Below, one piece after another: positions 25,289-32,943 of a DNA stretch of 64,000 nt. Each line of letters starts with the position of its first letter. Position 1 is the first letter of the stretch. Location of the stretch: contig NZ_VOLO01000003.1 of the NCBI RefSeq assembly GCF_007954365.1, positions 248,001-312,000 of the forward strand, written 5' to 3'. This stretch comes from Frigoribacterium sp. ACAM 257 (GTDB lineage: Bacteria > Actinomycetota > Actinomycetes > Actinomycetales > Microbacteriaceae). The notes under the pieces are model-generated. The model was not told where the DNA came from and searched no databases. It was given only the letters and a program-made list of their open reading frames with translations. A program made the translations under genes and the position numbers.

Positions 25289-27109
25289 ATGAACGAGACC
25301 CCCCGAGGCGCGGAAGACCACAGCGGTCGCGACCACGACCACGACGCCGACGCGACGAACGAGGCGCCGACGACCGGGGGCCCCGCCGAGGAGGCGCGGG
25401 CCGGGCGACCTGACACCGCGGGCCGTCCCGAGACGGCCGAGACCGCTCCGCTCGGGCAGGAGCCCCCGGTGACGTTCGGCGCCCCGCCCCTGCCGGGCAG
25501 CACCCCGGGCTCCCTGGCCGACGAGGCCGCCGCCCGTGCCGGCTCGGCCGACGGGCGCCCTGCCGCCCCCCAGCAGCCCGGTTCGTACCAGCAGCCTGGT
25601 TCGTACCAGCAGGCTGCGTCGTATCAGCAGCCTGGTTCGTACCAGCAGGCTGCGTCGTATCAGCAGCCTGCGTCGTATCAGCAGCCCGGTTCGTACCAGC
25701 AGCCTGCGTCGTATCAGCAGCCCGGTTCGTATCAGCAGCCTGCGTCGTATCAGCAGCCTGCGTCGTACCAGCAGCCTGGCTCGCACCAGCAGCCGTCGCC
25801 CTCCCCGCAGCCGCCCCAGTACGCCCAGGCCTCGCCTCAGCAGCAGACGGACGCGTTCGGGCGGCCGACCGCAGGCGGTGCTCCCCAGGGCGCGGCCTCC
25901 TGGGCCCCGCCGACCTCGACCACCACGAAGCGCCGTGGGGGCAGGGGCGTCCTCGCCGCCGCCCTCGCGGTCGGCCTGATCGCCGGCGGCGCGCTCGGCG
26001 GCGTCGTCGGGGGAGTCGTCGCGGACGGTCGGGGCGGCACGACCGCGTCGAGCGGCCCGTCCCGTGAGCTCACCGTCAACGACTACGCCGACGCCACGGC
26101 CATCACCGCGGTCGCGGCGAAGGCCACCCCCTCCGTCGTCACCATCAACGTCGCCAGTGGATCGTCGGGCGGCACGGGGTCGGGCGTGATCGTGTCCGAC
26201 GACGGCTACATCGTCACCAACACGCACGTCGTCACCCTCGACGGGGCCAGCGCCTCCGGCACGGTGACCGTCACGCTCAGCGACGGCAACATCCTGCCCG
26301 CCGAGGTCGTGGGGCTCGACCCGACGGTCGACCTCGCCGTCCTCAAGGTCGACGCCACGGGCCTGAAGCCCATCACCTTCGCGGACTCGTCGAAGCTCAA
26401 CGTGGGCGACACGGCCGTGGCGATCGGTGCGCCCCTGGGCCTCTCGAACACCGTCACCGACGGGATCGTGTCGACCCTGAACCGCAGCATCACCGTGCAG
26501 TCCTCGGCGGCGCCGAGCGACGGCAGCGACCAGGGCGACCAGGGCGACAACAACGGCCAGGGGCCGTTCTCGTTCAACAACGGCGACGGCGGCACCCAGA
26601 ACCAGGCGAGCAGCGTGATCTCGCTCCCGGTCATCCAGACCGACGCGTCGATCAACCCGGGCAACTCGGGCGGCGCGCTGCTCGACTCCCAGGGCGACCT
26701 GATCGGCCTGAACGTGGCGATCGCCAGCTCGGGCTCGTCCTCGGGCAGCATCGGCGTGGGCTTCTCGATCCCCTCCGCCCTCGTGCAGCGGGTCTCGAAG
26801 GAGATCATCGCGGACGGCAGCGCCACCCACGGCCTGCTGGGCGCGAGCGTCGACGACGCGGCGACGGCACAGGGCGCGGACCGGGTCGGCGCGTTGATCG
26901 TCGAGATCAGCCAGGGAGGCGCGGCGCAGGCGGCCGGGCTGCGGGCCGGCGACGTGGTGACCGAGTTCAACGGCATCGCGGTCACGAGCCGCACGGACCT
27001 CACGGCGCAGGTCCGCTTCCTGGCCGGGGGCGCCACCGCCGAGCTGACGTACGTGCGAGACGGCGCGGAGGCGACCGCCGAGGTGACGCTGGACACGCTG
27101 ACGAGCTGA
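25289..27109 (+). CDS. HtrA/DegP-like membrane serine protease with QQPxSY repeat tail
   Basis: A 606-residue protein: a disordered cytoplasmic N-terminus (1-215) containing twelve six-residue repeats QQPGSY/QQPASY/QQAASY, one membrane helix (~219-243), a trypsin-like domain and a C-terminal PDZ domain (~515-606). Catalytic triad: His313 in TNTHVV, Asp348 in PTVDLAVLK, Ser460 in NPGNSGGALLD. A glycine/Asp/Gln-rich loop (~410-440) interrupts the protease domain. It should degrade or sense misfolded proteins outside the membrane; the repeat tail may be an interaction platform. Start ATG 25289 has GGAAGGAG 10 nt upstream. Ends in a clear terminator. Confidence 0.92.
   Translation: MNETPRGAEDHSGRDHDHDADATNEAPTTGGPAEEARAGRPDTAGRPETAETAPLGQEPPVTFGAPPLPGSTPGSLADEAAARAGSADGRPAAPQQPGSYQQPGSYQQAASYQQPGSYQQAASYQQPASYQQPGSYQQPASYQQPGSYQQPASYQQPASYQQPGSHQQPSPSPQPPQYAQASPQQQTDAFGRPTAGGAPQGAASWAPPTSTTTKRRGGRGVLAAALAVGLIAGGALGGVVGGVVADGRGGTTASSGPSRELTVNDYADATAITAVAAKATPSVVTINVASGSSGGTGSGVIVSDDGYIVTNTHVVTLDGASASGTVTVTLSDGNILPAEVVGLDPTVDLAVLKVDATGLKPITFADSSKLNVGDTAVAIGAPLGLSNTVTDGIVSTLNRSITVQSSAAPSDGSDQGDQGDNNGQGPFSFNNGDGGTQNQASSVISLPVIQTDASINPGNSGGALLDSQGDLIGLNVAIASSGSSSGSIGVGFSIPSALVQRVSKEIIADGSATHGLLGASVDDAATAQGADRVGALIVEISQGGAAQAAGLRAGDVVTEFNGIAVTSRTDLTAQVRFLAGGATAELTYVRDGAEATAEVTLDTLTS
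25571..25786 (+). repeat. 18-bp coding minisatellite (12 copies) in the HtrA gene
   Basis: Twelve in-frame copies of about CAGCAGCCTGGTTCGTAC. Units differ mainly in Gly/Ala and Pro/Ala codons and in the final TAC/TAT, so copy-number change would not shift the frame. Confidence 0.92.
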
Positions 27110-27135
27110 CCTCGGGGACGAGAGCGCTCCTCCTC

Positions 27136-27172
27136 AGGGCGGGCCGGTGCAGCTGCTGCCCCGGCCCGCCCT
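27136..27172 (+). terminator. Terminator of the HtrA gene
   Basis: AGGGCGGGCCGG (27136-27147) pairs perfectly with 27161-27172 over 12 bp, 13-nt loop, 27 nt past the stop codon. Confidence 0.7.
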
Positions 27173-27256
27173 GCGTCCGCGATAGGCTCGGCGGGATCTC
27201 CGCGGGGCTCCGGCCTCGTCCGTCAGCGCGTCAGCGCCGCATCCCGAGGCCCCTCC

Positions 27257-28300
27257 ATGACCTTCCCCGACAGCCCGGCGCCCGGCGTGTCCTACGTCAT
27301 GCCCGTGCTCAACGAAGAGCGAGAGATCCGCGCTGCCGTCGAGAGCCTCATCGACCAGGACTACGAGGGTCCGTTCGAGGTCCTCCTGGCCCTCGGGCCG
27401 AGCGTCGACCGCACCAACGAGGTCGTCGCGGCGATGTCGGCGGCCGACCCCCGCATCCGCAGCCTGCCGAACCCGGTCGGCTCCACTCCGGCCGGGCTCA
27501 ACGTCGCCATCCGCGCCAGCGTGCACCCGATCACCGTGCGCGTCGACGCCCACTCCGTCCTGCCGCGCGACTACACGCGTCTGGCCGTCGGGGCGCTGCG
27601 TCGCAGCGGCGCCGACAACGTCGGCGGCATCATGCTGGCCGAGGGGCGCACGCCCTTCGAGAAGGCCGTCGCCCGGGCGTACGGCAGCCGGGTCGGGCTG
27701 GGCGGCACACCGCACCACGTCGGAGGCGCGGAGGGGCCGACCGAGACCGCCTACCTCGGCGTGTTCCTGCGCCACCGCCTCCTCGAGGTCGGCCTGTTCG
27801 ACGAAGGGGTCAAGCGCGGCCAGGACTGGGAGCTCAACCGACGGCTCCGCGCCACCGGGGGGATCGTCTGGTTCACCCCCGACCTCGTCGTCACCTATCG
27901 GCCGCGTCCCAGCCTCCGCAAGCTCGCCCGGCAGTTCGTCGCCACGGGGCTCTGGCGGGGCGAACTCGCGCGCCGTTTCCCCAAGGCCAACACCCTGCGC
28001 TACCTCGTGCCCCCGGCCATGGTGGTCGGCGTCGCCCTCGGCGTGCTCGCCGGGCTGGTGGGCCTCGTCGGTGCGCTGACGGGGACGGCGGCGGCATGGG
28101 CGCTGCTGGGGCTCGTCGTGCCCGGCCTCTACGTCGTCTTCGTCGTGCTGGCCGCCGTCCTCGTGGCCCGTGGTGACGGTCTCCGCACGCGGCTGTGGTT
28201 TCTCGTAGTCTTGCCTTCCATCCACTTCGGCTGGGGGCTCGGCTTCGTGGCGGGGTTCCTCGACCTGACGGGGAACATCACCGCGCACACGGGAAGATAG
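27257..28300 (+). CDS. Family 2 glycosyltransferase with C-terminal membrane helices
   Basis: A 347-residue protein with a GT-A fold: VSYVMPVLNEEREIRAAVES at the start, ITVRVDAHSVLP at the metal-binding position, and GQDWELNRRLRATGG for the acceptor/catalytic motif. Residues ~255-335 form three membrane helices, as in glycan-polymerising or lipid-linked GT2 enzymes (compare ExoA/succinoglycan types). Sugar donor unknown. It opens the surface-polymer region. TAGGCT at 27183 may be its promoter, leaving a ~65-nt leader. Its stop codon TAG doubles as the first three bases of the next gene's -10 hexamer. Confidence 0.85.
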   Translation: MTFPDSPAPGVSYVMPVLNEEREIRAAVESLIDQDYEGPFEVLLALGPSVDRTNEVVAAMSAADPRIRSLPNPVGSTPAGLNVAIRASVHPITVRVDAHSVLPRDYTRLAVGALRRSGADNVGGIMLAEGRTPFEKAVARAYGSRVGLGGTPHHVGGAEGPTETAYLGVFLRHRLLEVGLFDEGVKRGQDWELNRRLRATGGIVWFTPDLVVTYRPRPSLRKLARQFVATGLWRGELARRFPKANTLRYLVPPAMVVGVALGVLAGLVGLVGALTGTAAAWALLGLVVPGLYVVFVVLAAVLVARGDGLRTRLWFLVVLPSIHFGWGLGFVAGFLDLTGNITAHTGR

Positions 28301-28303
28301 CCT
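28298..28303 (+). promoter_or_regulatory. -10 hexamer for the CDP-alcohol phosphatidyltransferase gene, overlapping the upstream stop codon
   Basis: TAGCCT starts with the TAG stop of the glycosyltransferase and lies 6 nt before ATG 28310, suggesting a separate leaderless transcript inside the cluster. Confidence 0.5.
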
Positions 28304-28309
28304 CACGCC

Positions 28310-29116
28310 ATGACCGCGCTGCCCACGCGTCCCACGTCCATCGCCGAGCTGCGACGGGTGGCCCAGCCGCCCGAGGTCCGCAGTCGCGCCAACGCCGAGC
28401 ACTGGACCGCCTCGCTCTACCTGCGCGACGTCTCGCCCTACCTCACGTGGTGGCTGCTCAAGACGAGCGTCACCGCGAACGGCGTCACCGGGCTCATGAT
28501 CCTCACGGGCTGGGCCACCGCCGCGGCGCTGCTCGTGCCCGGCATCGGCGGCGCGATGCTCGCCCTCGTCCTCGGCCAGCTGCAGATGCTGGTCGACTGC
28601 TGCGACGGCGAGGTCGCCCGGTGGCGGGGGACGAGCTCGCCGGCCGGGGTGTTCCTCGACAAGGTCGGGCACTACTCGACCGAGGCCCTCATCCCCGTGG
28701 CGCTCGGGGTCCGGGCGGCCGGCTGGCCGTTCGACGTGCCCGCCGACTGGCTCTGGACGACGCTCGGCACGGCGCTGGCGCTCGTCATCGTCCTGAACAA
28801 GGCCCTCAACGACATGGTGCACGTGGCCAGGGCCAACGCCGGCCTGACCCGCCTCGAGGACAAGCGCGGCGGCGCGACCGTCCCCAGCGGGCGCCTCCTG
28901 TCGCGACTCCGCTCCGCCGCCCGTTTCGTCCCGTTCCACCGCCTCTACCACTCCGTCGAGCTGACCATGCTCGCCGTCGTGGCCGCCCTCGTCGGGCTGG
29001 TCGTGGGTGAGCCCCTCGCGGACCGGGTGCTCGTGTCCGTGCTGCTGCCGCTGTCCGTGGTCGCCCTCGTGGGCCACTTCGTCGCGATCATGGCGTCGAA
29101 GAGGGTCCGCTCCTGA
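28310..29116 (+). CDS. CDP-alcohol phosphatidyltransferase family protein, last motif Asp replaced by His
   Basis: A 268-residue membrane enzyme with about six helices. The family motif D-x2-DG-x2-AR-x8-G-x3-D-x3-D is present as D96, D99, G100, A103, R104, G113 and D117, but the final Asp, thought to be the catalytic base, is His121 (FLDKVGHY). The family transfers a phosphoalcohol from a CDP-alcohol to a second alcohol, making phospholipids or glycopolymer linkage units. Its place between two glycosyltransferases suggests a role in a phosphodiester-containing surface polymer or its lipid anchor. The last third has two more helices and a basic loop. Confidence 0.82.
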   Translation: MTALPTRPTSIAELRRVAQPPEVRSRANAEHWTASLYLRDVSPYLTWWLLKTSVTANGVTGLMILTGWATAAALLVPGIGGAMLALVLGQLQMLVDCCDGEVARWRGTSSPAGVFLDKVGHYSTEALIPVALGVRAAGWPFDVPADWLWTTLGTALALVIVLNKALNDMVHVARANAGLTRLEDKRGGATVPSGRLLSRLRSAARFVPFHRLYHSVELTMLAVVAALVGLVVGEPLADRVLVSVLLPLSVVALVGHFVAIMASKRVRS

Positions 29117-29142
29117 CCGCGTCGGCGCCCGGGGCTGCGCCC

Positions 29143-30012
29143 GTGTCGGTGCCCCGGGTCGGGGTCGTCAGCCTGACCCAGGGACGCCGGCCCGACGACC
29201 TGCGGCGCGGCCTCGAGACCGTGCTCGCGCAGGTCGGCGTCGAGGTGGACGTCGTGTGCGTCGGCAACGGCGGGGGCCCTGGCCCCGTGCCGGAGGGCGT
29301 GTCGGTCCTGGCCCTCCCCGAGAACGTCGGCATCCCCGCGGGGCGCAACCGCGGGGCCGAGCAGGTCTCGGGCGAGTGGGTGTTCTTCCTCGACGACGAC
29401 GCCAGCGTCCCGTCCCCGACGTTCCTGGCCGACGCGATCGGCGTGATGCAGCGCGAGGGCGACGTGGGGCTCGTGCAGCCCCGCGTCGTCGACGCGTCGG
29501 GGGCGACGTCTCCGCGACGGTGGATCCCGCGGCTGCGCAAGGGCGACCCTGCCGAGTCGAGCGACGTCTTCTCGGTCTGGGAGGGCGCCACCGTGATGCC
29601 CCGTCGGGTCTTCGACACGTGCGGAGGCTGGGGCGAGCCCTATTTCTACGCCCACGAGGGCATCGAGCTCGCCTGGCGCGTCTGGGCCCAGGGGCTCCGG
29701 GTGCGGTACGAGGGCGGCCTCGTGGCCCACCACCCCGCGATCGACCCCGCGCGTCACGCCGAGTACCACCGGCTCAACGCCCGCAACCGGGTGTGGCTCG
29801 CGAAGCGGAACCTGCCCTGGCCGCTCGTCCCCGTCTACGTCGGCAGCTGGACCGCCGTCCAGGTGCTCCGCTGGGCGTCGACGCCCGCGCGGCTCCGCGC
29901 CTGGCTCGGCGGCTGGGCCGAGGGCTGGCGCACGTCTCCCGGTGGGCGTCGGTCCATCGGTTGGGTAACGGTCCTGCGCATGTCCAGGGCCGGCCGCCCC
30001 CCGGTGATCTAG
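29143..30012 (+). CDS. Family 2 glycosyltransferase
   Basis: A 289-residue soluble GT-A enzyme (rhamnosyl/galactosyltransferase-like). It starts VGVVSLTQGRRPDDLRRGLE, has ENVGIPAGRNRGAEQVSGEW followed by the FFLDDDASVP metal motif, and YAHEGIELAWRVWAQG for the acceptor side. No membrane helix except a weak C-terminal one. The GTG at 29143 is the first good start; the 26-nt gap to the previous gene and same direction suggest one transcript. It probably extends or decorates the polymer made by this cluster; donor and acceptor are unknown. Confidence 0.83.
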   Translation: MSVPRVGVVSLTQGRRPDDLRRGLETVLAQVGVEVDVVCVGNGGGPGPVPEGVSVLALPENVGIPAGRNRGAEQVSGEWVFFLDDDASVPSPTFLADAIGVMQREGDVGLVQPRVVDASGATSPRRWIPRLRKGDPAESSDVFSVWEGATVMPRRVFDTCGGWGEPYFYAHEGIELAWRVWAQGLRVRYEGGLVAHHPAIDPARHAEYHRLNARNRVWLAKRNLPWPLVPVYVGSWTAVQVLRWASTPARLRAWLGGWAEGWRTSPGGRRSIGWVTVLRMSRAGRPPVI

Positions 30013-30072
30013 CCTGGGACTGCTCGGTGCGCGACGGTCGTCGGGCACATCCGCACCACAGGAGGACCCTCC

Positions 30073-31338
30073 GTGCCCTTGAAACGGGATCTCTCGCTCG
30101 CCCGCGGACTGGCCGCGCGTGCCTGGAAGTCACGCCGTCAGCGGCGACGGCTCGAACGGCTCGGCGACGGCGCGCGACGACCGGCGGCCGGGACGATCCG
30201 GGTCGCCGTGTACTTCGCGGACACGGCGGTCAACATGTACCAGATCCGCCAGTGGTACGCGCCGCTCGCCCATCTCGCCGAGTCCGTCCCGGTCGCGATC
30301 GTCGCGCGCTCGCCCGGTGCGATGCTCGCCCTGCTGCAGGAATCGCCCGTCCCCGTCGTCTACGCACGCCAGGTCGTGGACCTCGAGCAGTTCGTCGAGT
30401 CACAGCCCCTCGCCATGACCCTGTACGTGAACCAGAACGCCAAGAACTTCCAGATGATGCGCTACGGGCGCATGTGGCACGTCTTCGTCAACCACGGCGA
30501 GAGCGACAAGATGTACATGACCACGAACCAGTTCAAGGCGTACGACTACGCCTTCATCGCCGGCGACGCTGCTCGGGCGCGCCTCGATGCCGCGCTCTGG
30601 GACTACGACCTCGACCGCCGAGCCCTGCACATCGGTCGACCACAGGCCGACCACGCGGCGGGGGCGCCTCCCTTCGAGCCGGACGACCGCATCGTCGTCC
30701 TCTACGCCCCGACGTGGGAGGGCGATCGCCCGGCGGCCACCTACGGGTCCATCGCGACGCACGGTCTCCGTCTGGCAGAGGCGCTGTTGGCGTCGGGGAG
30801 GCATCGGCTCGTCTATCGTCCGCACCCTCGGAGCGGCGTGGTCGATCGTGACTACCGTCGCGCGCACGAGGCCGTCGTCGCGGCGATCGAGGCCGCGAAC
30901 GCGGCGACGCCCGGGGCCGGGCACATCTACGACACGAGCCCGCAGCTCGGCTGGCAGCTCACGACGGCGGACGTCGCCGTCACGGACGTCTCGGCGATGG
31001 TCTACGACCGCCTCGCCACGGGCAGGCCCCTCGTCGTGACGAGGCCGGCGTCCGCCGAGGCGGACGTCGACGAGCGAGGCTACCTGGGGGCCGCCGAGTG
31101 GCTCGAGGCCGGGGAGGCCGGCGACGTCGTCGACGTGGTGGACCGTGTCCGTGACGACCCGGAGGCCCGTCGGCGCCTCGAGCACTGGGTCCGCCGGTAC
31201 TTCGGCGACACGACTCCCGGCGCCGCGACGGAGCGCTTCGAGGCGGCGGTACGGCAGCTCGTCCTTCGACGGGACGACTACGCTCGGCGCGCCGACGCCG
31301 CAGGCGCCGAACCTGCTGACGAGCCTCCCTCGCCCTAG
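30073..31338 (+). CDS. CDP-glycerol glycerophosphotransferase (TagF-like) family protein
   Basis: A 421-residue protein of the TagF/TagB family that polymerises or primes poly(alcohol phosphate) such as teichoic acid from CDP-glycerol or CDP-ribitol. Family landmarks: FVNHGESDKMYMTTNQFKAY (the HG...K acceptor loop), VLYAPTWEG, VYRPHPRSG, and TDVSAMVYDRLATGRPLV. The basic N-terminus (KSRRQRRRLERL) could dock on the membrane, as TagF does with amphipathic helices. Start is GTG 30073 behind AGGAGG at proper spacing. With the CDP-alcohol transferase and TagG/TagH exporter it argues for a phosphodiester-type wall polymer, although no tagD-like glycerol-phosphate cytidylyltransferase is present. 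Confidence 0.82.
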   Translation: MPLKRDLSLARGLAARAWKSRRQRRRLERLGDGARRPAAGTIRVAVYFADTAVNMYQIRQWYAPLAHLAESVPVAIVARSPGAMLALLQESPVPVVYARQVVDLEQFVESQPLAMTLYVNQNAKNFQMMRYGRMWHVFVNHGESDKMYMTTNQFKAYDYAFIAGDAARARLDAALWDYDLDRRALHIGRPQADHAAGAPPFEPDDRIVVLYAPTWEGDRPAATYGSIATHGLRLAEALLASGRHRLVYRPHPRSGVVDRDYRRAHEAVVAAIEAANAATPGAGHIYDTSPQLGWQLTTADVAVTDVSAMVYDRLATGRPLVVTRPASAEADVDERGYLGAAEWLEAGEAGDVVDVVDRVRDDPEARRRLEHWVRRYFGDTTPGAATERFEAAVRQLVLRRDDYARRADAAGAEPADEPPSP

Positions 31339-31379
31339 GTGCAGCGACAGGAACAGGGCATGCAGCGCTCCTGGTCGTG

Positions 31380-31402
31380 GCATCTGAGCATCTGGCATCT
31401 GG
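31380..31402. repeat. Three tandem GCATCTG units upstream of the XRE gene
   Basis: GCATCTGA, GCATCTG and GCATCTGG lie 33-55 nt before the XRE-family start codon. A possible operator for that regulator; no direct proof. Confidence 0.45.
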
Positions 31403-31434
31403 ACTCGCATCGCTGGGGGGCGTATCCATGAGGC

Positions 31435-31743
31435 ATGCCCGATCCTTCGTCTCCTGCCGCCCTGCTCTTCGGTGAGCGTGTCCGGGGCGAGCGCCAGCGC
31501 CTCGGCCTCAGCCAGGACGAGGTCGCCCACCTCGCGGGGATGAACGTGTCGAACTACGGCAAGATCGAGCGCGGCGTCGGCAATCCCGTCCTGCACACGA
31601 TCGTGCGCCTCGCAGCGGTGCTCGGCGTCGACCCGGCCGTTCTGGTCGGCGGCATGTCGGGCGACCACCTGCCGCCGGTGCTCGAGGCGTTCTCGGCTGC
31701 GGACTACGTCGCGGAACGCCGGGCCCGAGCCGTCAGAAGCTGA
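31435..31743 (+). CDS. XRE-family helix-turn-helix regulator
   Basis: A 102-residue DNA-binding protein almost wholly composed of a Cro/C1-type HTH: RVRGERQRLGLSQDEVAHLA followed by GMNVSNYGKIERGVGNP, with the recognition helix at about residues 37-47. A ~30-residue tail may allow dimerisation. It stands alone in its direction inside the surface-polymer region, with short tandem repeats just upstream that may be its binding site. Its last 11 nt overlap the convergent 94-residue gene. Confidence 0.88.
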   Translation: MPDPSSPAALLFGERVRGERQRLGLSQDEVAHLAGMNVSNYGKIERGVGNPVLHTIVRLAAVLGVDPAVLVGGMSGDHLPPVLEAFSAADYVAERRARAVRS

Positions 31744-32017
31744 ACCGCCAGAGGTACTCCTCACGGGACGGCCGGAACCACCGGACGACGGCGATCGAGC
31801 TCGACACGAGCTCCGGGCCGATGACGCTCAGGGCCATCGACTGGCCGGGCCCGAGCGTGGCGCTGCAGACGGGCACCAGCAGCCCGGAGCCGAGCAGGGT
31901 GACGCGCAGGGACGACACGGTCTCGTGGCCGACGTTGACGAGACGGACGATCCGTGGCCCGCGCGTGCGGTCGAGCCGGAAGGGGACGTTGTACGCAGTG
32001 GGTGCTGTCACGGTCAT
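31733..32017 (-). CDS. Hypothetical 94-residue protein
   Basis: A small protein, all-beta in appearance, with alternating hydrophobic residues: ITRP-like opening MTVTAPTAYNVPFRL, RIVRLVNVGHETVSSLRVTL, GPGQSMALSVIG and SIAVVRWFRPSREEYLWRFSF. No signal peptide or catalytic motif; it resembles a short immunoglobulin-like or DUF11-like strand set. Start ATG 32017 is supported by TATCGT 6 nt upstream. The much longer open frame up to 33133 is not coding. Function unknown. Confidence 0.6.
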   Translation of the reverse strand: MTVTAPTAYNVPFRLDRTRGPRIVRLVNVGHETVSSLRVTLLGSGLLVPVCSATLGPGQSMALSVIGPELVSSSIAVVRWFRPSREEYLWRFSF

Positions 32018-32023
32018 GCCGTG

Positions 32024-32029
32024 ACGATA
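32024..32029 (-). promoter_or_regulatory. -10 hexamer placed for leaderless start of the 94-residue gene
   Basis: TATCGT on the minus strand, CACGGC, then ATG 32017. This supports the gene being real despite its small size. Confidence 0.5.
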
Positions 32030-32142
32030 GGTCCGACCCCCGACCCTTCCCCTCCCGCCCTGTGGACAGCCCCCGGCACGGAGAAGACCACTGCCCGCGA
32101 CCGACCTGCCCCTCGGTGCTGACCGCAGGGCGACGGGGAGCG

Positions 32143-32931
32143 TCAGGTCCCGAGCTCGACCGGGAACGAGGCGGGAGCCGGGCCGAAGGCCTCCCTGGCG
32201 CTCGTGACGACCTTGCGCCCCAACAGGTGGTTGCCGGTGCCCCCGACGACCGCGCCGATGCCGAACGGAACGGCCCGGCCGAGCACCGTCGCCGTCTGCG
32301 ACGCGGCGAAGCGACGCACGAACTGCTTCCGGACCGTGTCGGTGAGCCCGCTGAGGGCCGTCTTCGGGAGCTTCTGCGTGACCAGCTCGCCCCAGAACGC
32401 ACTGCGGGCAGGGGCCGTGCCCAGCGCCTCCCCGGCGAACTGCCGCACCAGGGTCGCACCGGGCGCTCCCATCATCATCGACATGACGAGTGCCCGGGCG
32501 CGTTCGGGATCGGTGACGGCGATGCCGTGCACCTCGGTCACCGACTGGGCGAACAGGGCGCTCGCCTCGAGGAACCCGGCGGTCTCGACCCCGGAGAGGG
32601 CGAGGGAGACTCCCCAGCCGACGCCGGGGATGACCGCACTCGCCCCGACGGCGGCCCCTCCGGACGTGACGGCTGTCAGGTACTCGCGTTCGAGGATGCG
32701 GATGAGCTTGGCAGGGTCGGCCTTGCGGTGGCGGCGCCTGAGAGCGGCGACGTGCTTGACGACCACGGGCCGCTGCACGGCGAGGAGGCGGTCGAGACGA
32801 CGCAGCCACGCCGAGTCGACGACCTGGGCGTCCTGAGGTGCGGCCCGGTACGGCTCGGGGCTGCCGGTTCCGGGATCGATGCGGACGACATCGTCCTCGG
32901 CGGGACGGGGCGAGGAATGACGATCGGGCAT
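32143..32931 (-). CDS. EcsC-like / hypothetical protein
   Basis: A 262-residue protein. An acidic, Pro-rich N-terminus (~45 residues) precedes a helical domain with two Gly/Ala-rich hydrophobic stretches (GGAAVGASAVIPGVGWGVSL at ~93-112 and AVPFGIGAVVGGTGNHLLGR at ~220-240). These resemble EcsC-family proteins (named from a Bacillus gene next to an ABC transporter), but I am not certain. It lies directly downstream of the ABC exporter genes in the same orientation, yet has its own -10 hexamer overlapping the exporter stop codon. Start ATG 32931 is 6 nt from that hexamer. Confidence 0.6.
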   Translation of the reverse strand: MPDRHSSPRPAEDDVVRIDPGTGSPEPYRAAPQDAQVVDSAWLRRLDRLLAVQRPVVVKHVAALRRRHRKADPAKLIRILEREYLTAVTSGGAAVGASAVIPGVGWGVSLALSGVETAGFLEASALFAQSVTEVHGIAVTDPERARALVMSMMMGAPGATLVRQFAGEALGTAPARSAFWGELVTQKLPKTALSGLTDTVRKQFVRRFAASQTATVLGRAVPFGIGAVVGGTGNHLLGRKVVTSAREAFGPAPASFPVELGT

Positions 32932-32937
32932 CACCGG

Positions 32938-32943
32938 ATGCTA
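32938..32943 (-). promoter_or_regulatory. -10 hexamer for the EcsC-like gene, overlapping the ABC ATPase stop codon
   Basis: TAGCAT on the minus strand contains the TAG stop of the upstream ATPase gene and is 6 nt from ATG 32931. Confidence 0.5.

Noticed and set aside
25571-25786. Possible CRISPR array
   Set aside because: Units are adjacent with no spacers and keep the reading frame of a protease.
25130-26830. Extension of the aminotransferase frame to 966 codons
   Set aside because: The extra part is antisense to the HtrA gene, including its repeats; translation is low complexity.
31427-31440. Leaderless -10 (TATCCA) for the XRE gene
   Set aside because: The sixth base is A rather than T and the hexamer does not fit the pattern of the other sites.
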